Source: a virus
Length of the DNA: 20,829 bases
Direction: 5' to 3' (one strand)
Virus record (IMG/VR): IMGVR_UViG_3300034118_001235
Coordinates: 1-20,829 of that record
Shown here: positions 1-6,614 of the stretch, one piece after another
Layout: each line of letters begins with the position of its first letter
Position numbering within the stretch: position 1 is the stretch's first letter
Program-made: the position numbers and the translations under genes
The notes under the pieces: generated by a model
What the model was told of the DNA's origin: nothing
Seen by the model: only the letters and a program-made list of their open reading frames with translations
Databases searched by the model: none

Positions 1-912
1 CGGCGGTACTACATCTCGGAGAAGTGCAACGGCAACCTCCAGACGTTCCATGAACAGTGCCCGGCGTTCCCCGAAGAGGCGCTGCTCGCGTCGGGCCGGA
101 GCGCGTTCAACCTGGAGCACGTCCAGTTCAAGATGGGCACCCACATCCGGGCGCCGCTGGCGGTGGCGAAGCTCGTTGAGTCGGAGGGCAAGCCGCACTT
201 GCTGCACGACCGGCACGGCGAGCTCAGCGTGTGGCGCTGGCCGGCGATGGGGCGGCAGTACGTGATCGGCGTGGACACGGCGGCCGGCGTGCGCGGAGGC
301 GACCCGTGTGTCGCGCAGGTGATCGACGCGCAGACCGAGGCGCTCGTCGCGGAGTGGTACGGCTGGGAGCCGCCGCACGCCTTCGGGCGCACCGTGAAGC
401 TGCTCAGCGACCTCTACAACGCGACGGTCGCGGTGGAGACGCACCCCTCCCAGCACGGCCTCGCGGTGTACGAGGCGGCCGAGGCGGCGGGCTGCCAACG
501 CCTGTTCGTCCAGCAGCGCTGGGAGGACCGCGAGGGCAAGTTCGTGCTGCGCAAGGGCTGGATCATGAGCGCGCAGGGCAAGGCGCTCGTGATCGACCGC
601 GTTGCGATCGCACTGGCCGACCAGAACGTCGATACCCCCTCGAAGCGGCTGCTCCAGGAGTGCATGGACGCGCAGCTCGACGAGAAGGAGAAGATCGACC
701 GCAAGTGCCGGAACGACGCGATCATGGCCTACGGCATCGCGCTCAAGCTCCTCGAGACGGTGAAGATCCAGAACGTGAAGCCCGCGGAGCCCGAAAAGCT
801 CCCGCCGAGCGGCTCCGATGAAGATTTCTGGCGAGCGCGCAACCAGCGCCGCGGCTCGACGGATGGAACACCGAGGCGCTTCGACAAAGGCCCCAACGGG
901 CAAGGACTGTGA
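1..912 (+). CDS. terL: Terminase large subunit, C-terminal part (5' end outside window)
   Basis: The reading frame is open from the first base, so the ATPase domain and true start lie upstream; 303 residues are visible. Large terminase is the DNA-packaging motor that translocates DNA into the procapsid and cuts the concatemer. Seen directly: a CPAFPEEALLASG segment at residues 20-32, typical of the stretch linking the ATPase to the nuclease in this family. An RNase H-like nuclease core follows, with three well-placed acidic residues: D92 in IGVDTAAG, E146 in AVETHPS, and D239 in RNDAIMAYGIAL. This set matches the metal-binding acidic residues of terminase nucleases. The C-terminal tail from about residue 265 is Pro/Arg/Gly-rich and probably flexible. 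The ATG at 133 is internal, not the start. The gene stops one base into the next start (TGATG). The family call is firm; the phage subgroup is not. Confidence 0.93.
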   Translation, partial: RRYYISEKCNGNLQTFHEQCPAFPEEALLASGRSAFNLEHVQFKMGTHIRAPLAVAKLVESEGKPHLLHDRHGELSVWRWPAMGRQYVIGVDTAAGVRGGDPCVAQVIDAQTEALVAEWYGWEPPHAFGRTVKLLSDLYNATVAVETHPSQHGLAVYEAAEAAGCQRLFVQQRWEDREGKFVLRKGWIMSAQGKALVIDRVAIALADQNVDTPSKRLLQECMDAQLDEKEKIDRKCRNDAIMAYGIALKLLETVKIQNVKPAEPEKLPPSGSDEDFWRARNQRRGSTDGTPRRFDKGPNGQGL

Positions 913-1217
913 TGGACTGGCTCACCCTCTCGATCATCTTCGCGGCGCTCCTGCTCGCGTTCTACGCGGTCGCCAACTCGGGCCGCATGGCGCGCGAGGC
1001 GATGCGCCGACAGGCCGACATGGAGCGGCTGCTCGTTGTTGCGCGGCTGGCGCAGTCGGGCGATCCGACCCAGCAATCCCTCGCGCATCTCGTTGGTACG
1101 ATGGGCCAGCCGCAGCAGGCTCCGCTCCAGGCGCCCGCGTTGCAGCGAATCCCGATTGAGGACCAGGACCCGATTGACGCTCTCGGCTACGACCTGCCGA
1201 GCTCGCTCAAGGGTTGA
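912..1217 (+). CDS. Small single-pass membrane protein, unknown function
   Basis: 101 residues. ATG at 912 shares its A with the terminase stop and has AAGGA five bases upstream; a GTG at 909 would be too close to that ribosome site. Residues 4-21 form one strongly hydrophobic helix (LTLSIIFAALLLAFYAV). An amphipathic, Arg/Met/Glu-containing helix follows to about residue 47, then a Gln/Pro-rich linker and an acidic end (IEDQDPIDALGYD). There is no cleavable signal peptide pattern, so an N-terminal anchor with the rest in the cytoplasm is likely. It sits between terminase and portal, an unusual place for a membrane protein. Possible roles are holin-like lysis, tethering assembly to the membrane, or a minor virion part. 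No family is recognised. That the gene is real is supported by the tight coupling and ribosome site. Confidence 0.75.
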   Translation: MDWLTLSIIFAALLLAFYAVANSGRMAREAMRRQADMERLLVVARLAQSGDPTQQSLAHLVGTMGQPQQAPLQAPALQRIPIEDQDPIDALGYDLPSSLKG

Positions 1218-1229
1218 TTCGAGGGCACG

Positions 1230-3344
1230 ATGCAAGTCAAGAAAAGCTACGCGCAGGCCACGCACAAGACGCACGGGCGCTTCTCGAAAGAGGAGGCGCT
1301 CCAGTACGTGACCGCGCGGATCAGCCCGAAGCTGAACGACTCGCATCGGCAACCGATGGAACGCGAGTGGGTCAAGAACCTCGCGTTCCTCAATGGAAAC
1401 CAGTACTTCGTCGACGACGGGATGGGGTTCCGCACGCCCGTCCTGCCCCCGCACAAAGTCGTATACCGGGCGAACATCGTGCGCACGCTCGTCACGCGCG
1501 CGATCAGCACTGTGCTCGCCAGCTCGTCAGTGTTCCGGGCGCCCACGCGCGACCACTCCAAGGCGGAGCGCGACAAGGCGTTCGTCACCGAAAAGCTGTT
1601 CGAGCACCTGCGCGACAACGTGGTGAACTGGAGCGAGCTGCTCGAGGAGGCGCTGACCTGGGCGGCGGTGTGCGGCTCCGGCTTCATCGAGATCGGCTGG
1701 AACGCCGAGGCGGGATCGCCGGACCGCTTCTACGTCGACGAGAACGGCGAGACGATCCTCGGGCTCACGCCGGACCAGCAGCGCATGGCCGAAGAGGAGG
1801 GCCGCTACGAGGACCTGCCGCCGGGCGAAATCACGGCCAAGGTCCACTCGCCGCTGCGCGTGCGCTGGGACTGGAGCTCGCGCACGGACTTCCAGGCCGA
1901 TGAATGCACCTGGGCGGGCACCCAGGAGATCGTCGACATGGCGTCGCTTGAGGACACCTACGGCGCCGCGGCGATCAAGGGCGTGAAGCCGCTCGAGCCG
2001 CGCACCACGTCGTTGTGGTGGGACGAGATGCTCTCGTTCATGCACGGCGGCCAAGCGCAGTCGCCGGGTTTCCTCCAGCCGCGCGACAAGTCCAGAAGCC
2101 GGACGGTGCTCTCGAGGTTCTTCGAGAAGCCGATGCGCAAGAACAACTGGAAGGGCCGCTACATCGTGATCGCGGGCGAGACCGTCCTGGTCAATCGGGA
2201 CAACCCGATGCGCGCGACGAAGTACCCCATCCCCTTCGTCAAGATCGACTGGCAGAAGCGGCCGGGCTCGTTCGTCGGGCACCCGCTCATGGACGACCTG
2301 CGCAACCCCCAGTTCCAGTACAACAACGCGCGGGCGCACCAGACGGAAGTGGTGAACGTCCACTCGCACCCGCCGATCTTCGTCGACAAGCGCTCGGGCC
2401 TGCCGACGGGGATGCTCGCCATCGAGCCGGGCGTCGCGTACCCGTGCGACGTGCTGGCGTCGGGCGGGAAGCCGGTGACGCTGGGGCCGGTGCCGCAGAT
2501 CCCCAAGGAGCTCGCGGACAGCGCGAACCGGGCGCTCAGCGAGATGCAGATGATCTCGAGCCAAGCCGACCCGGACATGAGCAAGCTGCCGGGGCAGATC
2601 CGCTCGCGGCCGGGCCTCGACGCGATGATCGAGGAGAAGAACAAGGCGCTGACGCCGGCGGCGCGGAGCGCCCTGCGCGCGACGCTGACGGGCGGGCGGA
2701 TGATGCTCTCGGTCGCGCGGGCCTTCTACACGACCCGGCGCACGATGCAGTACGTCGGCGCCGACAACGCCTACCGCGTGGCCGAGTTCGAGTCGGCCGA
2801 CATCCGCGACGACATCCGCATCGTCGGCGAGCCGGACTACTTCCAGAGCCGAAGCGTGGAGCGCGCGCGCATCCTGGAGTACGTGCAGGCGGGCGTGCTC
2901 GACCCGATCAACAACCCCGAGGACAAGCTCAGCGTGCTCAAGACGCTGGCCTACGGCGGCGCCGAGGACATCCTCGCGCAGCGGCTCATCGAGGAAGAGA
3001 ACCAGGAACGGGAGTGGGACGAGATGACCGGCGATCCGCTCAAGTGGATGCGCCAGAACGACATGGGCCAGCCGATGCTGGACTACCCGACCCACGACTA
3101 CGACGACGACGGCACGCACGTTCGCGTGATGCAGCAACGGATGCGCTCGGGAGAGTTCCGCGACCTCGACCCGATTGCGCGCCAGCTCGTGATCCAGCAC
3201 TACCAGGATCACGTCGAAAAGATCCAGCGCGCCATGATGCAGCAGATGCAAATGCAGCAGATGGCGCAGCCGGGAGGGTCGGCCAACCGCGGCCAGCCCT
3301 CGAGACCGAAACCCAAGGCATCCCAAGGAGCCGCCCGTGGCTAA
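1230..3344 (+). CDS. Portal protein
   Basis: 704 residues, the size expected of podovirus-type portals. The portal forms a ring at one capsid vertex through which DNA enters and leaves, and it docks terminase and then the tail adaptor. Seen in the sequence: an N-terminal helical region (residues 18-60) ending in LAFLNGNQYF, then NIVRTLVTRAISTVLASS (82-99), a typical early portal helix. A mixed beta region follows (150-350, with VHSPLRVRWDW). A helical stem-like segment (427-449, ELADSANRALSEMQMISSQ) leads to SRPGLDAMIEEKN and a long helix with LRATLTGGRMMLSVARAFY (482-500). The C-terminal part is helical and ends in a Met/Gln-rich stretch (669-678) and a basic Pro/Lys tail. ATG 1230 has GAGGG a few bases upstream. 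The stop overlaps the next gene by eight bases. The assignment rests on motif pattern, size and position after terminase. Confidence 0.88.
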   Translation: MQVKKSYAQATHKTHGRFSKEEALQYVTARISPKLNDSHRQPMEREWVKNLAFLNGNQYFVDDGMGFRTPVLPPHKVVYRANIVRTLVTRAISTVLASSSVFRAPTRDHSKAERDKAFVTEKLFEHLRDNVVNWSELLEEALTWAAVCGSGFIEIGWNAEAGSPDRFYVDENGETILGLTPDQQRMAEEEGRYEDLPPGEITAKVHSPLRVRWDWSSRTDFQADECTWAGTQEIVDMASLEDTYGAAAIKGVKPLEPRTTSLWWDEMLSFMHGGQAQSPGFLQPRDKSRSRTVLSRFFEKPMRKNNWKGRYIVIAGETVLVNRDNPMRATKYPIPFVKIDWQKRPGSFVGHPLMDDLRNPQFQYNNARAHQTEVVNVHSHPPIFVDKRSGLPTGMLAIEPGVAYPCDVLASGGKPVTLGPVPQIPKELADSANRALSEMQMISSQADPDMSKLPGQIRSRPGLDAMIEEKNKALTPAARSALRATLTGGRMMLSVARAFYTTRRTMQYVGADNAYRVAEFESADIRDDIRIVGEPDYFQSRSVERARILEYVQAGVLDPINNPEDKLSVLKTLAYGGAEDILAQRLIEEENQEREWDEMTGDPLKWMRQNDMGQPMLDYPTHDYDDDGTHVRVMQQRMRSGEFRDLDPIARQLVIQHYQDHVEKIQRAMMQQMQMQQMAQPGGSANRGQPSRPKPKASQGAARG

Positions 3345-3912
3345 GACCACCCAACCCAAGACCGAACCGCCCCACCAGGGCGCTCAGGTCGCGTCCGAGC
3401 CCACCACGGCGACGACGGACCCCTCCCCGGCCTCCGAGGCCAAGACCGAAGGCATCGAGCCGGCGAAGGCGAAGGCGAAGAAGAGCCAGAACCCAGCCGC
3501 CGAGCTCTTGCTCAAGAAGATCAAGCGCGACGCGCAGAAGAAGCGCGAGGAGTTCGAGCAGGACGCCGAGGAGAACATTCACTTCCTCAAGTGCCCGCGC
3601 ATCGCGGGTCACCACGCGGCCTACCTCACCGGCCCGTACGAGGGCGAGATCCGGCCCGACCAGTGGTACTCGCTCATCAAGCCGCAGGAGAGCTCGGTCT
3701 GGACGCGCGACCACATCCCTTGCCAGGAGTGCTACCTGGAAGGCGACCAACGCCCGTGGGCGGTTCACTTGCTGCCGAAGCGCAGCGAGGACGGGTCTTT
3801 CAGCTTCCGCGTCAACGTCAAGCGCGAATACGTGCTCGGCTCGTGCAGCCGGGAAGAGTTCGAGGAGCGCCGCGGCTCCATCAACGAGTCCATCGGGGAG
3901 AAGGTGATCTGA
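3337..3912 (+). CDS. Small charged protein with a CxxC motif, unknown function
   Basis: 191 residues from a GTG start at 3337, chosen because AAGGAG lies six bases upstream (3325-3330) inside the end of the portal gene. The first 80 residues are low complexity: Thr/Pro/Glu-rich, then a Lys/Ala run (AKAKAKKSQ) and a basic helix (residues 55-75), so probably flexible. The rest looks folded, with C86, H92, H93, C129-x-x-C132 and C170. CxxC plus an upstream Cys and two His could bind zinc, but the spacing matches no zinc finger I recognise. Several aromatic residues (W110, Y111, W122, W141) fit a small beta domain. It sits between portal and scaffold, a place where phages often encode head accessory proteins. 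A structural, head-maturation or DNA-binding role are all possible; none can be chosen from the sequence. Confidence 0.8.
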   Translation: MAKTTQPKTEPPHQGAQVASEPTTATTDPSPASEAKTEGIEPAKAKAKKSQNPAAELLLKKIKRDAQKKREEFEQDAEENIHFLKCPRIAGHHAAYLTGPYEGEIRPDQWYSLIKPQESSVWTRDHIPCQECYLEGDQRPWAVHLLPKRSEDGSFSFRVNVKREYVLGSCSREEFEERRGSINESIGEKVI

Positions 3913-3915
3913 GCC

Positions 3916-4929
3916 ATGAGCGAACGAATCGAAATCCAACCCAACGGCGGCGCTCCGGCGGAACGCCCCAGCCCGTTCGAGGCCCTGCGCGCGATGCGCA
4001 ACGGTGGCGATCCCGCCGCCGCTGGCGGAGCTCCGCAGCCGAGCAAGCTGGCGCAACTCATCGAGCAGCGCCAAGCCCAGCCGACCGCGGCCGACCCTGC
4101 GCGCCAGCGGCTCGACGAACCGCCCGCGGCTCCGGCGCCGGCCGCGCCCGCGGCTCCGCAGCGTCACAAGGTCAAGTTCCGGCACCAGGACGTGGAGCTC
4201 GACGAGGCCGATCTGGTCAAGTACGCCCAGAAAGGCATGTCGGCCGCCAAGCTCGAGGAGCAGCGGCAGAAGTTCGAGCAGGAGAAGCGCGACCTCGAGG
4301 CCCGCGTCGGGATCGTGCAGAACCTCGAGCGCTTGGCGCAGGTCGACCCGGCCCGGTATCAGGCCGTGATCGACGCCATGCACGGCCGCGCGCCGCAACG
4401 CGGACTGGCCGACGATGGTGTCCAGGATTTGGACGAACCGATCTTGACTGGCAACCGTGGGGCGCCTAACGTGACCTCTGCCCTGGAGCAGCGACTCGCT
4501 GCCCTCGAGGCGCAGCTCCAACAGACTGCGCAGACCTTCCACCAGAAGGACTACGAATCGAGGGCCAGCCAAGCGCTTAGCTCCCAGGCGTACATCCGGC
4601 AGAACCCCGAAGCTGGGGAAGTGGCTCGAAGCCTTCTGGACGCTGCGCTCGCCGCCCGCGAGTTCGACACGCCGGAGGAGGCTGCACCGATCATCGCGGC
4701 GAAAGTCCGCAGGATCGCCGAGGCCCACATGGAATCGGAGCGCAAGGCCCGTCAGTCGGCCCAGGACGCATCCATGCCGCGTACGCCGAGCGGGTCTCCG
4801 AACATCCCTCGGATCGACCCCAAGAACCTGACGCGCGAGTCGCGCAGGAATGGCACGTCGACAAAAGCCCTCCAGGGGCTCGTCAACGCTTTCCGCCAGC
4901 AGTTCAGCGGGACCAACCAACTCCTCTAG
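3916..4929 (+). CDS. Probable capsid scaffolding protein
   Basis: 337 residues. Scaffolding proteins guide capsid subunits into a procapsid and leave or are digested before packaging. Evidence is compositional and positional, as these proteins diverge fast: the gene lies directly before the major capsid gene. It has a long Ala/Pro/Gln-rich disordered N-terminus (to about residue 85) and a predicted coiled coil with many Glu/Gln/Lys/Arg (about 110-140, AKLEEQRQKFEQEKRDLEA). A second helical heptad-like stretch spans 188-212 (ALEQRLAALEAQLQQTAQ). The charged C-terminus ends in a short helix (KALQGLVNAFRQQF), resembling the capsid-binding end of known scaffolds. ATG 3916 follows the previous stop by three bases, and a GGGGAGAAGG stretch (3895-3904) can serve as ribosome site. 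No Ser or Cys protease motif is visible, so a scaffold/protease fusion is unlikely. Confidence 0.78.
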   Translation: MSERIEIQPNGGAPAERPSPFEALRAMRNGGDPAAAGGAPQPSKLAQLIEQRQAQPTAADPARQRLDEPPAAPAPAAPAAPQRHKVKFRHQDVELDEADLVKYAQKGMSAAKLEEQRQKFEQEKRDLEARVGIVQNLERLAQVDPARYQAVIDAMHGRAPQRGLADDGVQDLDEPILTGNRGAPNVTSALEQRLAALEAQLQQTAQTFHQKDYESRASQALSSQAYIRQNPEAGEVARSLLDAALAAREFDTPEEAAPIIAAKVRRIAEAHMESERKARQSAQDASMPRTPSGSPNIPRIDPKNLTRESRRNGTSTKALQGLVNAFRQQFSGTNQLL

Positions 4930-4959
4930 GCGGCTACCGATCTAGCGACGGTGGCTGCC
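4929..4959 (+). promoter_or_regulatory. Stem-loop between scaffold and major capsid genes
   Basis: GGCGGCTACCG (4929-4939) pairs along its whole length with CGGTGGCTGCC (4949-4959), giving an 11-bp stem with two G-U pairs and a nine-base loop (atctagcga). It begins at the last base of the scaffold stop codon and ends 25 bases before the capsid ATG. No U-run follows, so it is not a standard intrinsic terminator. It may stabilise or delimit the capsid mRNA, or set the scaffold-to-capsid ratio. The pairing is seen directly; the role is inference. Confidence 0.55.
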
Positions 4960-4984
4960 ACGACCACCAACCTCACCTACGACA

Positions 4985-6502
4985 ATGGCAGCCACCGACG
5001 CCGGACTTGGCCTGGGCTTTTCAAGCTCTTCGGCACAAGCCTCCTTCCTGCACTTCCTCACGCGGGATTACGTCTCGAACGTGATCCACGACACGCGCAA
5101 CAACAACGCGCGCATCCTCTCCCTGATCCCCGAGAGCACGAAGTACGTCGGGGGTCGCCACATCCGCGAGCGCGCGATGTACGGCCGCAACCCGCGTCAG
5201 TTCAACGCGGTCGGCGACAACGGCAACTTCCCCGATCCGGGCCAGCGGCGCATGGCGTGGTACGCCTACCGTGGCCGCCAGCAGTTCGGGCGCTTCATCC
5301 TCGACGGCAAGCTGGTCCGCGCCATGTCGAACGGCGCTGGCGACGTGTCGGCGATGGAGATGGAGATCCAGCAGTTCCTCGACGACTACGAGCTCGACCG
5401 CGCGCGGATGCTGTACAGCGACGGCTCGGGCCGCCTGTGCGAGGCCGCGGGGGCGGGCACTGCGGCCTCGGTGGACGTGCCGATCAACTTGCAGATCAAC
5501 CAGGACATCGCTACGGGCCTGAGCGCTCCGGGCGCGAGCGCGACGGGCATGGCGAACGAGCCGCCGACCCGCTGGCTGACGCCGGGGATGCGCGTGTTGT
5601 TCGTGACGAACGTGGGCGTGCCGAAGTGCATCGCCAACGTGGTCTCCATCACGGACGCCGACACGGCGGTTTTCACCGTGCTCTCCTTCAACGCGGCGGC
5701 GTTCACGGACTTCTCGAGCCTCGCTGCGGGCGACTGGATCGTCAAGACCGGCTCGACCGACAACTCGAGCGTGGAGCGTATGCGCCAGAACAGCGCGTAC
5801 CGCTCCGAGCCGATGGGCCTCATGGGCATCCTCGGGTACGGCGGTCCGATGGACGGCACCGGCCGCGCCGCGGAAGTCGGGGCGACGTTCGCCTCCGAAG
5901 TCGAAGGCACGGACAACGGTGCGTTCCAGTGGGGCGGCACCGACGACCGGCTCGGGGCCGACAGCCGCTACTTCCAGGGCCTCGCCTGCATCCCGACCGG
6001 CCTGGGCTGGAACAGCGATCTCGTGTTTAACCAGGGCGTGGTCAACCACAACGGCGGCTCCGTCCGCACCCCCTCCGAGAACCTGCTCATGCAGATCATC
6101 GACGAGGTGGAAGAGCGCAACAGCGCCGAGATCATGGTGTGGCTCTCGAGCTACGCGGCGAAGCGCGTCTACTCGAGCCAGCTCACCGGCGAGAAGCGCT
6201 ACGTCAACACGACGACGCTGCCGGGCGGCTGGAACCGCCTCATGGTCGGCCCCGGCGGCATCCCGTGGCTGGTCGACCGCCTGTTCCCCAAGAACAACAT
6301 CCTGGGGCTCTCGCTCGAGCAGGGCGGCTTCACGAACTGGCTGACCGAGCCGCTCTCGTGGGCCACCGAGCAGGGCGCGAACATCTGGCAGTACCTCCAG
6401 GACATGGACCGCTACCAAGCGCGCACCGTCGAGGAGAGCACGCTGGGCGTCGGCGTCCGCGATCGTTGCGGCGTCCGCATCATGGACATCGAAGAGAGCT
6501 GA
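4985..6502 (+). CDS. Major capsid protein (probable HK97 fold)
   Basis: 505 residues, forming the icosahedral shell. The call comes from position after a scaffold-like gene, size and sequence pattern: an N-terminal arm-like segment (residues 20-65, with FLTRDYVSNVIHDTRNNNAR), a glycine/aromatic region (89-118, WYAYRGRQQFGRFILDGKL) and a long acidic helix (121-145). A beta-rich insertion-type domain (about 195-255, LTPGMRVLFVTNVGVPK to GDWIVKTG) follows. The C-terminal half resembles known capsid cores (VEERNSAEIMVWLSSYAAK at 376-394; GGIPWLVDRLFPKNNILGLS; TVEESTLGVGVRDRCGVRI). ATG 4985 is the only ATG that fits: upstream in frame only a CTG (4955) lies before a stop at 4943. Oddly, no Shine-Dalgarno sequence precedes it, although this should be the most abundant product. 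Hairpins lie on both sides. A GTG at 4951 in another frame also encodes MAAT. Confidence 0.9.
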   Translation: MAATDAGLGLGFSSSSAQASFLHFLTRDYVSNVIHDTRNNNARILSLIPESTKYVGGRHIRERAMYGRNPRQFNAVGDNGNFPDPGQRRMAWYAYRGRQQFGRFILDGKLVRAMSNGAGDVSAMEMEIQQFLDDYELDRARMLYSDGSGRLCEAAGAGTAASVDVPINLQINQDIATGLSAPGASATGMANEPPTRWLTPGMRVLFVTNVGVPKCIANVVSITDADTAVFTVLSFNAAAFTDFSSLAAGDWIVKTGSTDNSSVERMRQNSAYRSEPMGLMGILGYGGPMDGTGRAAEVGATFASEVEGTDNGAFQWGGTDDRLGADSRYFQGLACIPTGLGWNSDLVFNQGVVNHNGGSVRTPSENLLMQIIDEVEERNSAEIMVWLSSYAAKRVYSSQLTGEKRYVNTTTLPGGWNRLMVGPGGIPWLVDRLFPKNNILGLSLEQGGFTNWLTEPLSWATEQGANIWQYLQDMDRYQARTVEESTLGVGVRDRCGVRIMDIEES

Positions 6503-6529
6503 TCGCTCTCGTCGCCTGAGTGAGACAAA

Positions 6530-6562
6530 GGCGTGCCGGAGCCGCGGGGCAGCCGGCACGCC
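6530..6562 (+). terminator. Strong hairpin after the major capsid gene (terminator-like)
   Basis: GGCGTGCCGG (6530-6539) and CCGGCACGCC (6553-6562) form a perfect 10-bp stem, 27 bases after the capsid stop. The 13-base loop can fold further (GCC 6541-6543 with GGC 6548-6550). There is no U-tract after it, so it may be a weak or U-less terminator, or a 3' end that protects the capsid mRNA. It lies in the longest non-coding gap of the window (6503-6614). Confidence 0.6.
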
Positions 6563-6614
6563 CATCCAAGCCCCGCGTGAGTAGCCGAGTGGCATCCGGC
6601 CCAAGAGAGCAGTC

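Noticed and set aside
3240-3267. Met/Gln-rich low-complexity stretch at the portal C-terminus
   Set aside because: Considered as a DNA repeat or expansion; such Met/Gln-rich ends are not rare in virion proteins and no exact tandem unit of useful length is present.
1527-3359. Antisense open frame of 610 codons over the portal gene
   Set aside because: Low-complexity Arg/Val/Leu/His-rich translation, no plausible family, and the sense strand encodes a convincing portal protein. The similar antisense frames at 3040-4920, 5021-6649, 15414-17030 and 18185-20119 are rejected for the same reason.
2015-3907. Sense-strand open frame of 630 codons overlapping portal and CxxC genes
   Set aside because: Arg/Ala/Pro-rich shadow of the portal frame; it crosses two well-supported genes and has no recognisable domain.
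6571-6600. TAGCCGAGTGG resembling the D arm of a serine tRNA
   Set aside because: No acceptor stem, anticodon arm or T arm can be paired around it; the match is about ten bases in an intergenic gap.
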